49,217 nucleotides of DNA, taken from the NCBI GenBank assembly GCA_024405115.1, contig JAKSPD010000009.1:1-49217 (forward strand), written 5' to 3'. The stretch comes from Lachnospiraceae bacterium. Its GTDB lineage: Bacteria; Bacillota; Clostridia; Lachnospirales; Lachnospiraceae. The notes below the pieces were generated by a model that made no database searches, was not told the origin of the DNA, and was given only the letters and a program-made list of their open reading frames with translations. Below are positions 16,874-25,075 of this stretch, one piece after another; positions within the stretch are counted from its first letter, which is position 1; the number at the start of each line of letters is the position of its first letter. Made by a program: the position numbers and the translations under genes.

Positions 16874-17359
16874 ATGGAAGATTTGAAGGATTTTACACAT
16901 TTTGATGATGAGGGAAGGGCCAGGATGTTGTACGTGGGAGAAAAAACGGAAACACACCGCATGGCCCGTGCCATGGCCCGCGTGCTGGTGAATGAGGAAA
17001 CGTTCCGCCTTATAAAGACCGGAGGAATGAAAAAAGGCGATGTTCTCACGGTGGCGCAGATTGCGGGTATCATGGGAGCAAAAAGGACGCCGGACCTGAT
17101 ACCCATGTGTCATCCGCTTTTTCTTACAGGCATCACGCTGTCCCTAAAACTTAATGAGGAGCTTTGCTCCGTGGACATAATTTCTGAAATTAAGTGCGAC
17201 GGGAAGACGGGCGTGGAAATGGAGGCGCTGACAGCCTCAAGCGTGGCCGCCCTTACTGTCTATGACATGTGCAAGGCAGTGCAGAAAGACATATGTATCA
17301 CTGAGATACGCCTTCTTGAAAAGACCGGCGGAACACACGGGGATGTGTGCAATGTGTGA
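16874..17359 (+). CDS. moaC: Cyclic pyranopterin monophosphate synthase MoaC
   Basis: This 161-residue enzyme converts the MoaA product into cyclic pyranopterin monophosphate. Family signatures are continuous: FTHFDDEGRARM, KRTPDLIPMCHPLFLTG, DGKTGVEMEALTASSVAALT and VYDMCKAVQKDI, ending LLEKTGG. It is full length. AAGGAGAACC precedes the ATG, 11 bases after the previous stop. It is the last gene of the tungsten cofactor operon. Confidence 0.95.
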   Translation: MEDLKDFTHFDDEGRARMLYVGEKTETHRMARAMARVLVNEETFRLIKTGGMKKGDVLTVAQIAGIMGAKRTPDLIPMCHPLFLTGITLSLKLNEELCSVDIISEIKCDGKTGVEMEALTASSVAALTVYDMCKAVQKDICITEIRLLEKTGGTHGDVCNV

Positions 17360-17369
17360 AAATGATGGC

Positions 17370-17391
17370 AGCATAATCTTTAAGTTATGCT
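17370..17391 (+). terminator. Hairpin after moaC, weak terminator
   Basis: The arms AGCATAA (17370-17376) and TTATGCT (17385-17391) form a seven-base stem with an eight-base loop. No T tract follows, so termination is uncertain. Confidence 0.35.
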
Positions 17392-17430
17392 CGGCAAGAG
17401 AAAAGTTATCCACTCACCAGTAATTACAAA

Positions 17431-17459
17431 TTGACATTGGGAAAAAATGAAATTATAAT
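17431..17459 (+). promoter_or_regulatory. Consensus promoter of the sugar permease operon
   Basis: TTGACA (17431-17436), a 17-base spacer and TATAAT (17454-17459) match the sigma-A consensus exactly. The leader to the GTG at 17531 is about 65 bases. Confidence 0.88.
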
Positions 17460-17530
17460 GTTAAAATCGTATGGGCACAAAGGGAGTGCTATGTTCTGTT
17501 GTGCCAAAAGAAGATAAGGGGGGTTTTTCT

Positions 17531-18466
17531 GTGGCAGAAGGAAAAACAAAAGTAAAAAAGGCCCGTTCCGGTGAGAAGCCGGGTGCGGTCGAACTCATCC
17601 AGTCATACCTGATGGTTGCAGGTACTGTTCTGGGAGTTGTTATCTTCGTAGCTATTCCTCTTGGCTGGGTCCTCAGATGGTTCATGTCAAAGTATAAGGG
17701 ATATGGAAAGATCAAGTATGTTGGCTTTGACAACTTCAAGAGGCTCTTTGATATGTCAAAATCAGCACTTTACTGGCAGTCAATCAGAAATACCTTTGTA
17801 TTTGCAATTGGAAAGCTTCTTGTTGAGATTCCGCTTGCACTTGTTACAGCCTTCATTCTTACAAGAAAGATCAAGTTCCGTAACTTCTTCCGTGCAATGT
17901 ATTTCATGCCTTCCATGATTTCAGTTGCTATCATGGGCGTTGTGTTCACATACCTGTTCTCACATCAGTCAGGTGTTGTTAACAACATTATCAGGCAGTT
18001 CGGCGGAAAGGGAGTTGAATGGTTCTCGGGTAAGACTTCGGCAATGCTCATGCTCATGATCGCGTCTATCTGGCAGAATTTCGGACTTAACATGCTGTTC
18101 TTCATGACAGGTCTTCAGAGTATCGACCCTGCAATGTATGAGGCAGCTACCGTTGACGGAGCTTCAAATACGAGACAGTTCTTCTCAATCACAATTCCGC
18201 TTCTCGGACCGGTGCTCCAGATGGTTCTTATGAACGCCATCCTCGGTTCACTGAAGGTTACAGACCTTGTTCTTACATTCACGAACGGACGTCCCAACGG
18301 CGGAACAGAAGTTATGATGACTTATGTATATAAGCTCTTCTTCGATTCGGCAAGTGCAATGGACTACGGTTTCGGAGCTGCAACAACGGCATTTACGGCA
18401 CTTATTCTTGGTATCGTAACAATCTTCTATCTGAAGTCTACCAAGAAGTCTGCTAATGTTTATTAA
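17531..18466 (+). CDS. CUT1 sugar ABC transporter permease (MalF/UgpA type)
   Basis: This 311-residue membrane permease belongs to the carbohydrate uptake transporter-1 family. Six or so hydrophobic helices surround the ATPase-contact loop YEAATVDGASNTRQFFSITIP, matching the EAA motif. I start it at the GTG at 17531, which follows AAGGGGGG, rather than at an upstream ATG (17471) that lacks a ribosome site and adds a non-conserved lead. It pairs with the next gene as a heterodimer. The substrate is probably a glycan or sugar derivative. No solute-binding protein gene is found next to it, which is unusual for this family. Confidence 0.9.
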   Translation: MAEGKTKVKKARSGEKPGAVELIQSYLMVAGTVLGVVIFVAIPLGWVLRWFMSKYKGYGKIKYVGFDNFKRLFDMSKSALYWQSIRNTFVFAIGKLLVEIPLALVTAFILTRKIKFRNFFRAMYFMPSMISVAIMGVVFTYLFSHQSGVVNNIIRQFGGKGVEWFSGKTSAMLMLMIASIWQNFGLNMLFFMTGLQSIDPAMYEAATVDGASNTRQFFSITIPLLGPVLQMVLMNAILGSLKVTDLVLTFTNGRPNGGTEVMMTYVYKLFFDSASAMDYGFGAATTAFTALILGIVTIFYLKSTKKSANVY

Positions 18467-18485
18467 TTAAGGAGGTACTTGAATC

Positions 18486-19397
18486 ATGAAAATGCAGATG
18501 AGCAAAACAGCAAAGTTCTTCCTTTATCTTTTCCTTATTGTTGTAACATTTTTTACACTGCTTCCGCTTCTCTATACCCTGTCGGCTTCATTCAAGTCAA
18601 ACATGGAAATCATGAGCGGACATACAAACCTTATCCCTAACTATGCTAAGTATCCGCTTACCGCAAGGGGAAGTGATGTCCTTAACCCGATGGCAAACTT
18701 CGCAGAGGTTTGGGGAATGTCAGGTTCAGGACTTCAGGGTACCACAGACTTCGCTGACTACACCATTAACTCACTTAAGGTTGCAACTCTCAGCGTGCTT
18801 ATCACCGTCACCTTTACGGCAATGAGTGCTTACTGCTTCCAGAGAGGACGTTTCCCCGGAAAGACATTCCTGTACTATTTCTTCATGGCTACTATGTTTA
18901 TCGGTGCAGGTTCAATCACTGTATTCCCGATTCTCCGTATCACAACAAAGGTCGGAATGAATACCTGGTGGGGACTTTCAATCGTTCTTTCAGCTACAGG
19001 CGGTGTTTCAAACCTCTTCCTTACAATAGGTTACCTTAAGACGATCCCGAAGGATCTGGATGAGTCTGCTAAGATCGATGGATGTACATTCTTCTCAACA
19101 TGGTGGAGAGTAATCCTTCCTCTTTCAATCCCGATTCTCGGAACTATTGCACTTATGACATTCCGTGGAACATGGAATACCTGGATGCTTCCCAGACTGA
19201 TGCTTGCATCAGACCAGACGGCTACCACCCTTGTAGTTGCTATCGTTAACCTTGCAAACTCAGGCGGATCAGGTGCTTCTCAGTACAACCTCATGATGGC
19301 CGGTTCAATGCTTTCAATGGCTCCCATGCTTATCATGTTCCTTATCATGAATGAGACCTTTGTTGAGGGTATCACTCAGGGTTCAGTTAAGGGATGA
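18486..19397 (+). CDS. CUT1 sugar ABC transporter permease (MalG/UgpE type)
   Basis: This is the 303-residue second permease, matching the MalG side of CUT1 importers. It has an N-terminal helix followed by LLPLLYTLSASFKSN, the EAA-type loop DESAKIDGCTFFSTWWRVILPLSIP and C-terminal helices. AAGGAGG lies nine bases before the ATG, 19 bases after the first permease. A segment around residues 40-75 (ANLIP..PMANFAEVWGMSG) is the usual periplasmic loop. The ATPase is likely the MsmX-type protein at 23070. Confidence 0.9.
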   Translation: MKMQMSKTAKFFLYLFLIVVTFFTLLPLLYTLSASFKSNMEIMSGHTNLIPNYAKYPLTARGSDVLNPMANFAEVWGMSGSGLQGTTDFADYTINSLKVATLSVLITVTFTAMSAYCFQRGRFPGKTFLYYFFMATMFIGAGSITVFPILRITTKVGMNTWWGLSIVLSATGGVSNLFLTIGYLKTIPKDLDESAKIDGCTFFSTWWRVILPLSIPILGTIALMTFRGTWNTWMLPRLMLASDQTATTLVVAIVNLANSGGSGASQYNLMMAGSMLSMAPMLIMFLIMNETFVEGITQGSVKG

Positions 19398-19416
19398 TCG
19401 AAAGGAGGGAACACTA

Positions 19417-19779
19417 ATGAAATATGCAAAGATTTTTGTTGCAGTAGCATCAGTAGCAGTAGTTGTTTATGTTCTTGCAAATTTCGGTTGGGCAGATGAA
19501 ATCAATACAAACAACGGTGAAGCAGTTATCAAGGCTGCAGGATATGTTGCAATCGCATTTAACCTTGCAGCTGCAGCAATTGCAGTAATCACCAGGAATT
19601 CAGAGAGTCCGAAGGCAGCTATTGGAATGAGCGCCCTTTTCGCAGCATCATTCCTTATTGCGCTTGCTTTCTCACTTTTCATAGAGTCCTACCTTGTGCT
19701 TTCGGTATGGAGTTTCATCGGCCTCTGCCTTGGAATTTCGTTCACACTTCTTGAAAAGGACATCTATTCGACAATGTAA
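19417..19779 (+). CDS. Small membrane protein, four predicted helices
   Basis: I do not recognise this 120-residue protein. It has four hydrophobic stretches: about 5-25 (FVAVASVAVVVYVLANF), 41-60, 70-92 (AIGMSALFAASFLIALAFSLF) and 95-112. It ends with LLEKDIYSTM. AAAGGAGGG precedes the ATG, 19 bases after the permease stop, so it is in the same operon, and a terminator follows it. It could be an accessory subunit of the importer, but nothing in the sequence proves this. Confidence 0.8.
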   Translation: MKYAKIFVAVASVAVVVYVLANFGWADEINTNNGEAVIKAAGYVAIAFNLAAAAIAVITRNSESPKAAIGMSALFAASFLIALAFSLFIESYLVLSVWSFIGLCLGISFTLLEKDIYSTM

Positions 19780-19823
19780 TCATTATCCTGATCAAAGCAT
19801 AAGAGAATTATTGAACAGTTAAA

Positions 19824-19861
19824 GAAGACCTGTATTGCCAAAAAGCAGTACAGGTCTTTTA
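19824..19861 (+). terminator. Terminator of the permease operon
   Basis: The perfect ten-base arms AAGACCTGTA (19825-19834) and TACAGGTCTT (19849-19858) have a 14-base loop that can pair further (TTGC/GCAG). The T tract after the stem is short. Confidence 0.75.
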
Positions 19862-20173
19862 AGTAATAAATATATAAAAAAGATGCGAATGCAAAACCGC
19901 TTCATTTGCTTTATGCCGGATGAATTTTCTGTATGTTGTGTTTTCTGCGGCTTATGTTCTTTTTTTGTCTATATGCAGACAGAACTTTTCTAAATCCCCT
20001 TTGGAATGTATAATGAAAAACACGCGTCACCGCAAAGGAACGAGCATAAGCATCATTTTCATGAACTGATGTGTTCTTTGGGCGGTATGAAGCAGGGGGA
20101 CGGAAATGCTCCGGTGACCCCAAAAAGGCAGTCATGACACTGTCTTTAATCAATGTAAGGAAAGAGGTACAAT
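19862..20173 (+). other. Long leader before ceramidase-like gene 1, possible RNA structure
   Basis: The 394-base gap 19780-20173 has no convincing gene. A possible -10 TATAAT is at 20009-20014. Beyond it GTCACCG (20034-20040) can pair with CGGTGAC (20113-20119). Between them lie CATCA/TGATG with GAAC/GTTC, and AGCA/TGCT. This would make a multi-branched fold of about 86 bases. Transcription start and folding are inferred by eye only. Confidence 0.35.
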
Positions 20174-21712
20174 ATGAGCAGAGTATATATCGGATGGGCA
20201 GAGGAAAGCATAACACCGGAAAAGAAGGTGTCACTCGCAGGACAGTTCGCAGAGAGAATATCAGAGTATGTTGAGAAACCGCTTACAGTTACAGCCATGG
20301 CTGTTGAGTGCGGCGGTGATCAGATGATAATGATAAGCTGTGATCTTACGAGCGTTACCCGTCTGCTTACCGATGAAGTAAGAAAGCTCGTATCAGAGAA
20401 GAATCCCGAAATAGATCCCTCAAAAATAATGATGTGTGCTATACATACACATACCGCATACGCAACAAAGGGCGTAAGACGTTCTGCGGAGCTTGCCGGA
20501 GATACAAAAAGCTATAAGGACCTTATCAAGGAGTCTATTCTTCCGGGCCAGAAGTATATAGAGAAGGCAAAAGTTTCCGATAATCCGGAGATCCAGACCA
20601 AGGAAGAGGCATTTAATCTTGTTTCCGCTCAGGCTGCAAAGGCTGCCCTTAAGGCATGGGAAAACAGAGAAGAGGCTTCTTTTGCAAATGCTTTTGACAG
20701 AGCAGCAGTCGGAATGTGCAGAAGAGTGGACTATTCGGACGGCACGGCACAGATGTGGGGAGATGCCAATACAGCCGTATTTACGGAACTTGAGGGCGGA
20801 AACGATTCAGGCGTTGAGCTTATGTACTGCTTTGGCAGGGATGATGCTCTTAAGGGTATCGTAGTGAACCTTGCCTGCCCGGCACAGTGCGTTCAGCACA
20901 GGCTGTTCATCTCTCCCGATTTCTGGGGTGAGGCAAAGAAACTTATCCGTGAAAGATTCGGAGAAGATATTTTTGTTCTTCCGCTTTGCTCTGCAGCAGG
21001 AGACCAGTGCCCTGTTGACCTTGTAAGATGGGTAAATCCCGAAACAGATGTAAATGACCCGAACCTTATAAGAAATAATCCTCCCGTCAGAAAGGCGGAT
21101 CCTTCAATGTTCGACCTTGCCGGAATGAAGAAGGCCGGAAAGCGTGTTGCCAATGCGGTATTTGACGCCTTTGATGACGGAATAGGAGAAAAGCAGAGCG
21201 AGATCAAATTTGAGCATCTTGTTCATAAAATCGAGCTTCCGTTAAGACGTGCTACGCTTACCGAGTATAATGAGGCAGTTAAGGCCATAAAGGACTATAT
21301 CAGAAACAAGAGAGGAGATATCGATTACAACGATGTTGCCAACCTTCAGAAATACGGCGGAATTATACAGAGATTCCACACTCAGGAAAAGGTGGACGCA
21401 ATAGATCTTGATATCCACATCATCAGAATGGGCTCGATCGCATTTGCGACAAATCCTTTCGAGCTGTTCCTTGACTACGGCAATCAGATCAAGGCAAGAG
21501 CTTACTGCGAGCAGACCTTCATTGTACAGCTCTGCTGCGGTACGGAAGGATATCTTCCCACCGAAAAGGCTGAAAAGCACGGACATTATTCGGCATTTAT
21601 CGGTTCGGGTCAGGTCGGACACGAGGGCGGAGATCTTCTGGTGCGTGAGACGCTGAAGCAGATCAACAGATTGTTTGAGGATGACTATAAGGTCTACGAG
21701 TATAATGACTGA
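20174..21712 (+). CDS. Neutral ceramidase-like protein, paralog 1
   Basis: This 512-residue protein is distantly related to neutral/alkaline ceramidases (PF04734-type N-terminal domain). It has no signal peptide, so it is cytoplasmic. The opening GWAEESITPEKKVSL matches the family's G-x-D-I-T-P start, and HTHT (91-94) corresponds to the zinc-binding THTHS. The VVNLACPAQCVQHRLFISPD stretch matches the second metal region. The family's nucleophile motif GDVSPN reads GDQCPV here, with Cys279 in place of the serine. In paralogs 2 and 3 HTHT is followed by GP, but here by AY. It may act as an amidase or another hydrolase on an imported compound; the true reaction is unknown. AAAGAGGTAC precedes the ATG. 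Confidence 0.75.
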   Translation: MSRVYIGWAEESITPEKKVSLAGQFAERISEYVEKPLTVTAMAVECGGDQMIMISCDLTSVTRLLTDEVRKLVSEKNPEIDPSKIMMCAIHTHTAYATKGVRRSAELAGDTKSYKDLIKESILPGQKYIEKAKVSDNPEIQTKEEAFNLVSAQAAKAALKAWENREEASFANAFDRAAVGMCRRVDYSDGTAQMWGDANTAVFTELEGGNDSGVELMYCFGRDDALKGIVVNLACPAQCVQHRLFISPDFWGEAKKLIRERFGEDIFVLPLCSAAGDQCPVDLVRWVNPETDVNDPNLIRNNPPVRKADPSMFDLAGMKKAGKRVANAVFDAFDDGIGEKQSEIKFEHLVHKIELPLRRATLTEYNEAVKAIKDYIRNKRGDIDYNDVANLQKYGGIIQRFHTQEKVDAIDLDIHIIRMGSIAFATNPFELFLDYGNQIKARAYCEQTFIVQLCCGTEGYLPTEKAEKHGHYSAFIGSGQVGHEGGDLLVRETLKQINRLFEDDYKVYEYND

Positions 21713-21813
21713 TCACAGATCCCCGACAGTTCATATTGCCGGGGCTGTCCTTGTATTCCGGGCTGCAATATGATAGTATGAATGAAACGAATATAATGAA
21801 AGAAGAATCGGGA

Positions 21814-22917
21814 ATGAGTAAAGAAGAAAAGAAAATTATACTTACCGGCGACAGACCGACAGGCCGTCTTCATCTTGGACACTACGTAGGCTCGTTGGAA
21901 AGGCGTGTGGAATTGCAGAATTCCGGTGAATATGATGAGATCAATATTCTGATTGCGGATGATCAGGCGCTGACGGATAATGCAGATAATCCGCGGAAGA
22001 TCAGAGATAATATCATCAATGTGGTTCTGGACTATTTATCCGTTGGACTGGATCCGGAAAAAACAACGATCTGTGTACAGTCGGCACTGCCCGCACTGCA
22101 TGCACTTACTTTTTATTATATGAACCTTGTTACGACGGCAAGACTTACGCGCAATCCGACAGTCAAGGCGGAAATCCAGCTGAGAGGATTTGAAGATGAA
22201 GGACTTCCTGTGGGCTTCTTCGCATATCCTGTTTCACAGGCTGCCGATATTACGGCCTTTAATGCCAATGTGGTCCCCGTAGGCGAGGATCAGCTTCCCA
22301 TGCTTGAGCAGACAAGGGAAATCGTTGAAAAGTTCAACAGGATCTATGGCGAGACCTTAGTGCTGCCAAAGGCGATGATCCCCGAAAATGAGATGCAGCG
22401 CCGTCTTCCCGGTGTGGACGGAAAAGCCAAGATGAGCAAGTCTCTCGGAAACTGTATTTATCTGTCAGATACCTCCGCTTCGGTGAAAAAGCAGATAAAC
22501 GGAAGAATGTATACGGACCCGCAGCATTTAAGGATCGAAGATCCCGGTCATCTGGAAGGAAACATGGTGTTCACTTATCTGGATGCATTCTGTAAGGATG
22601 AATATTTTGCCGAGTTTCTGCCGCAGTATGCATGCCTGGATGAGATGAAAGAACACTATACGCGCGGAGGACTTGGGGACGGAACCTGCAAAAAATTCCT
22701 GATCTCGATCTTAGAGGAGATCCTTTCCCCCATACGTGCCGAACGCCAAAAGTGGGAAGCGGATATTGATTCCGTTTATGATATTCTTCTTGCAGGTACG
22801 GAAAAAGCAAGGGAGACAACAAACCGGACCTTAGCCAGAGTTGAGCAGGCTATGCGTATCGATTATTTTGCCAATCGTGAGATCGTAAAAGAATGGGAGG
22901 AATTGCTGAAAAAGTAA
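21814..22917 (+). CDS. trpS: Tryptophan--tRNA ligase
   Basis: This 367-residue class I synthetase charges tRNA-Trp. The HIGH-type motif is TGRLHLGHYVGS and the KMSKS motif is KAKMSKSLGN. The segment PVGEDQLPMLEQTREI matches the catalytic fold of TrpS. I start it at the ATG at 21814 (MSKEEKKI), since the preceding residues are not conserved. ATGs at 21778 and 21796 are alternatives, and the ribosome site AAGAA is weak. No T-box leader fits in the 100 bases upstream. It lies between genes of the sugar-type region without functional link, and ends at a strong terminator. Confidence 0.95.
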   Translation: MSKEEKKIILTGDRPTGRLHLGHYVGSLERRVELQNSGEYDEINILIADDQALTDNADNPRKIRDNIINVVLDYLSVGLDPEKTTICVQSALPALHALTFYYMNLVTTARLTRNPTVKAEIQLRGFEDEGLPVGFFAYPVSQAADITAFNANVVPVGEDQLPMLEQTREIVEKFNRIYGETLVLPKAMIPENEMQRRLPGVDGKAKMSKSLGNCIYLSDTSASVKKQINGRMYTDPQHLRIEDPGHLEGNMVFTYLDAFCKDEYFAEFLPQYACLDEMKEHYTRGGLGDGTCKKFLISILEEILSPIRAERQKWEADIDSVYDILLAGTEKARETTNRTLARVEQAMRIDYFANREIVKEWEELLKK

Positions 22918-22952
22918 TGCTTCCGTTTATCGGTTGAGACTCATATCAGACG

Positions 22953-22982
22953 ACCCGGGCACGCAGGTGCCCGGGTTTTTCT
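22953..22982 (+). terminator. Terminator after trpS
   Basis: ACCCGGGCAC (22953-22962), a GCAG loop and GTGCCCGGGT (22967-22976) are followed by TTTTTC. This is a very strong intrinsic terminator. Confidence 0.95.
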
Positions 22983-23006
22983 GCGCGTTAAAATACATGC
23001 GGAATG

Positions 23007-23035
23007 TGGATATTTTTACGGGATTCTGTTATAAT
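23007..23035 (+). promoter_or_regulatory. Promoter of the MsmX-type ATPase operon
   Basis: TGGATA (23007-23012), a 17-base spacer and TATAAT (23030-23035) lie 35 bases before the ATG at 23070. Confidence 0.65.
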
Positions 23036-23069
23036 GACCCAAATGTGTTTTCTGGAGAAAGGGAGAAAA

Positions 23070-24188
23070 ATGGCGGAAATAAAGCTTGAAAATGTCACTT
23101 ACGTTTATCCGAAAGGCAATGTGACCGCATTGAAGGATGTCAGCATCGACATTAAGGACCATGAGTTTCTGGTGCTTCTCGGGCCTTCAGGCTGCGGAAA
23201 ATCAACGATGCTTCGTGTAATTGCAGGCCTTATGAAGCAGACGGAAGGTGATGTCTGTTTTGACGGTGTGGATGTCTATGATCAGGATGCAAGGGCACGC
23301 AACGTTTCCATGGTGTTCCAGTCATATGCACTGTATCCGCATCTGAATGTTTTTAAAAACATAGCCTTTCCTCTCGGCAACATCAAGGGCATGTCAAAGG
23401 AGGAAATCAAGGAAAGAGTCGAGGAAACGGCAAAGCTTCTGGATATCGAACACATTCTGAACCGGCGTCCCAGAGAACTGTCCGGAGGCCAGCGTCAGAG
23501 AGTGGCACTCGGCAGAGCAATGGTAAGGAATCCGGTGGTATTTCTTTTTGACGAACCTCTTTCCAATCTTGACGTTAAGATGAGACAGGAGCTTCGCGTG
23601 CTCATCTCGGAGCTTCATGAAAAACTGGGAACCACCTTCGTGTATGTTACTCATGACCAGTCCGAAGCCATGCAGCTGGGAGACCGTATCGCGGTAATGG
23701 ATAACGGAGTCATAAAACAGATAGGAGAGCCGCAGGAGGTCTATAATAATCCCAACTGTGTGTACGTGGCCGGCTTTGTGGGTTCTCCGAAGATCAATTT
23801 CTTCGCTTCGCGCTTTGTTGACAGGAAGGATCACTGGGCGGTAAAGGTGATGGGAAACGTGATCGATATTCCGGTATCAAGACTTCCGTATGAGACAGAG
23901 GGAATAAAAGACGGCGGCAGGATCATATCAGGCATCAGACCTGAGGACCTCAGACTTGAGGCCGTGGATGAGACTTCTGATTTCGAATTCAAAGCTTCTG
24001 TCGAAAAAGTCGTGCCTATGGGTGCCGGGCTGCATGTACAGCTCAATACAAACGGAACAAGTTTTCTTTCTGTATTCCTGAATCATACCAGTATTGAACA
24101 GGGAAATGAGATCACGGTGCATGTGGATCCTGAGGTGATACATCTCTTTGATCCCGAAACAGAAGAAGCTGTAACGAAAAGGATGTAA
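23070..24188 (+). CDS. Sugar ABC transporter ATPase, MsmX/UgpC type
   Basis: This is a 372-residue ABC ATPase with the CUT1 layout. The catalytic domain (about 1-235) has GPSGCGKST, the LSGGQRQRVALGRAMVRNP signature and FLFDEPLSNLD. The C-terminal OB-fold domain has the GIRPEDL motif near residue 290 and a further RPED-type barrel. This family often serves several importers. Here it is likely the ATPase of the permeases at 17531-19397, encoded 4 kb away behind trpS. The ATG at 23070 follows GGGAGAAAAA. It heads an operon with the DUF624 and CapA-like genes. Confidence 0.93.
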   Translation: MAEIKLENVTYVYPKGNVTALKDVSIDIKDHEFLVLLGPSGCGKSTMLRVIAGLMKQTEGDVCFDGVDVYDQDARARNVSMVFQSYALYPHLNVFKNIAFPLGNIKGMSKEEIKERVEETAKLLDIEHILNRRPRELSGGQRQRVALGRAMVRNPVVFLFDEPLSNLDVKMRQELRVLISELHEKLGTTFVYVTHDQSEAMQLGDRIAVMDNGVIKQIGEPQEVYNNPNCVYVAGFVGSPKINFFASRFVDRKDHWAVKVMGNVIDIPVSRLPYETEGIKDGGRIISGIRPEDLRLEAVDETSDFEFKASVEKVVPMGAGLHVQLNTNGTSFLSVFLNHTSIEQGNEITVHVDPEVIHLFDPETEEAVTKRM

Positions 24189-24190
24189 AA

Positions 24191-25075
24191 ATGGCATTGT
24201 TTGACAATAAAGAAAAAGCTGATGTTGTAAAGAACGCCCCTCCGAAAACAGGGGCGGCTCTTCTGGGATCCACAGTGTGGAGAGAGCTGAGATCGCTTCT
24301 TACTCTCAATTTCATGATGGATCTGTTCTGGATATCCCCGTTAATGGCCGTGCTTTCGGTTTTATTTGCGGCTCCGAGGGCACTGATCGTGATCATGCTC
24401 ATTCTGGGTATCATTTCTCTGATATGCCTTCCCGCAGCCATCACGGCAGAAAACAGGATAACCGCCACCATGGTAAGAGACGAGAATTTCTTTCTGTGGC
24501 AGGATTTTAAGAAGGCATTTACAAAGAACTTCGGGAAGGCACTTGCAGGAGGCTTTGTATATACTCTGCTGATAACCGTATTTGTTTTTGCCGGTACGGT
24601 ATATTACTCCATGTTTGGAAAAAGCATGCTGTTTTCCATAATAGCAGCCTTTGATCTGTGTCTTATCATCATCGTATTCACTGCTTCCCTGTATTACTGG
24701 ACAATGCTTGCCTATGTAGAGCTTCCGTTCGGGGCTCTGTTTAAGAATTCTCTTATCATGGTGCTGGGCTGCTGGAAAAGAAGCCTTCTGGCATGGCTTA
24801 CGGAGCTTGTTACCGTACTGCTTTTCCTGTTTGTGAAAATGGATCTTATTATTCTTCTGCTTGGTTTGTTTGTCATAGCACTCAACAGTCTCATGATCAA
24901 TTTCGCGATCTATCCGGCGATCTATGATAAGGTGATAAAAAAATCAGAGCACGAAACGGGCTCCTTTGCTCAGGATATTAATTCGGAGCCGCTTAGCTGG
25001 GACAGTGAGGATGAGCTTAAGTCAGCCTCTATTGACAGCCTTGATTTCGGTTCTGATGATGAGGAGGATAAATAA
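24191..25075 (+). CDS. YesL-family (DUF624) membrane protein
   Basis: This 294-residue integral membrane protein has about five to six helices between residues 40 and 250, an N-terminal polar lead and an acidic tail (DSEDELKSASIDSLDFGSDDEEDK). It matches the YesL/DUF624 family, whose genes usually sit beside CUT1 transporters for complex glycans such as rhamnogalacturonan. The role is unknown. It starts two bases after the ATPase stop and its stop overlaps the next ATG (TAATG), so the three genes are translated together. The placement strengthens the case that the region handles a carbohydrate. Confidence 0.83.
   Translation: MALFDNKEKADVVKNAPPKTGAALLGSTVWRELRSLLTLNFMMDLFWISPLMAVLSVLFAAPRALIVIMLILGIISLICLPAAITAENRITATMVRDENFFLWQDFKKAFTKNFGKALAGGFVYTLLITVFVFAGTVYYSMFGKSMLFSIIAAFDLCLIIIVFTASLYYWTMLAYVELPFGALFKNSLIMVLGCWKRSLLAWLTELVTVLLFLFVKMDLIILLLGLFVIALNSLMINFAIYPAIYDKVIKKSEHETGSFAQDINSEPLSWDSEDELKSASIDSLDFGSDDEEDK

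Noticed and set aside
20034-20122. Similarity of the GGGACGGAAATGCTCCGG stretch to the core of c-di-GMP-I riboswitches
   Set aside because: The order and spacing of the other conserved parts, the GNRA loop and its receptor are missing.
20006-20137. Short frame with an HKHHFHELMCSLGG stretch resembling an AraC-type cupin start
   Set aside because: Only 43 codons, no ribosome site and no continuation; probably chance.
21713-21813. T-box leader of trpS
   Set aside because: About 100 bases are not enough for a T-box, and no conserved T-box sequence is seen.
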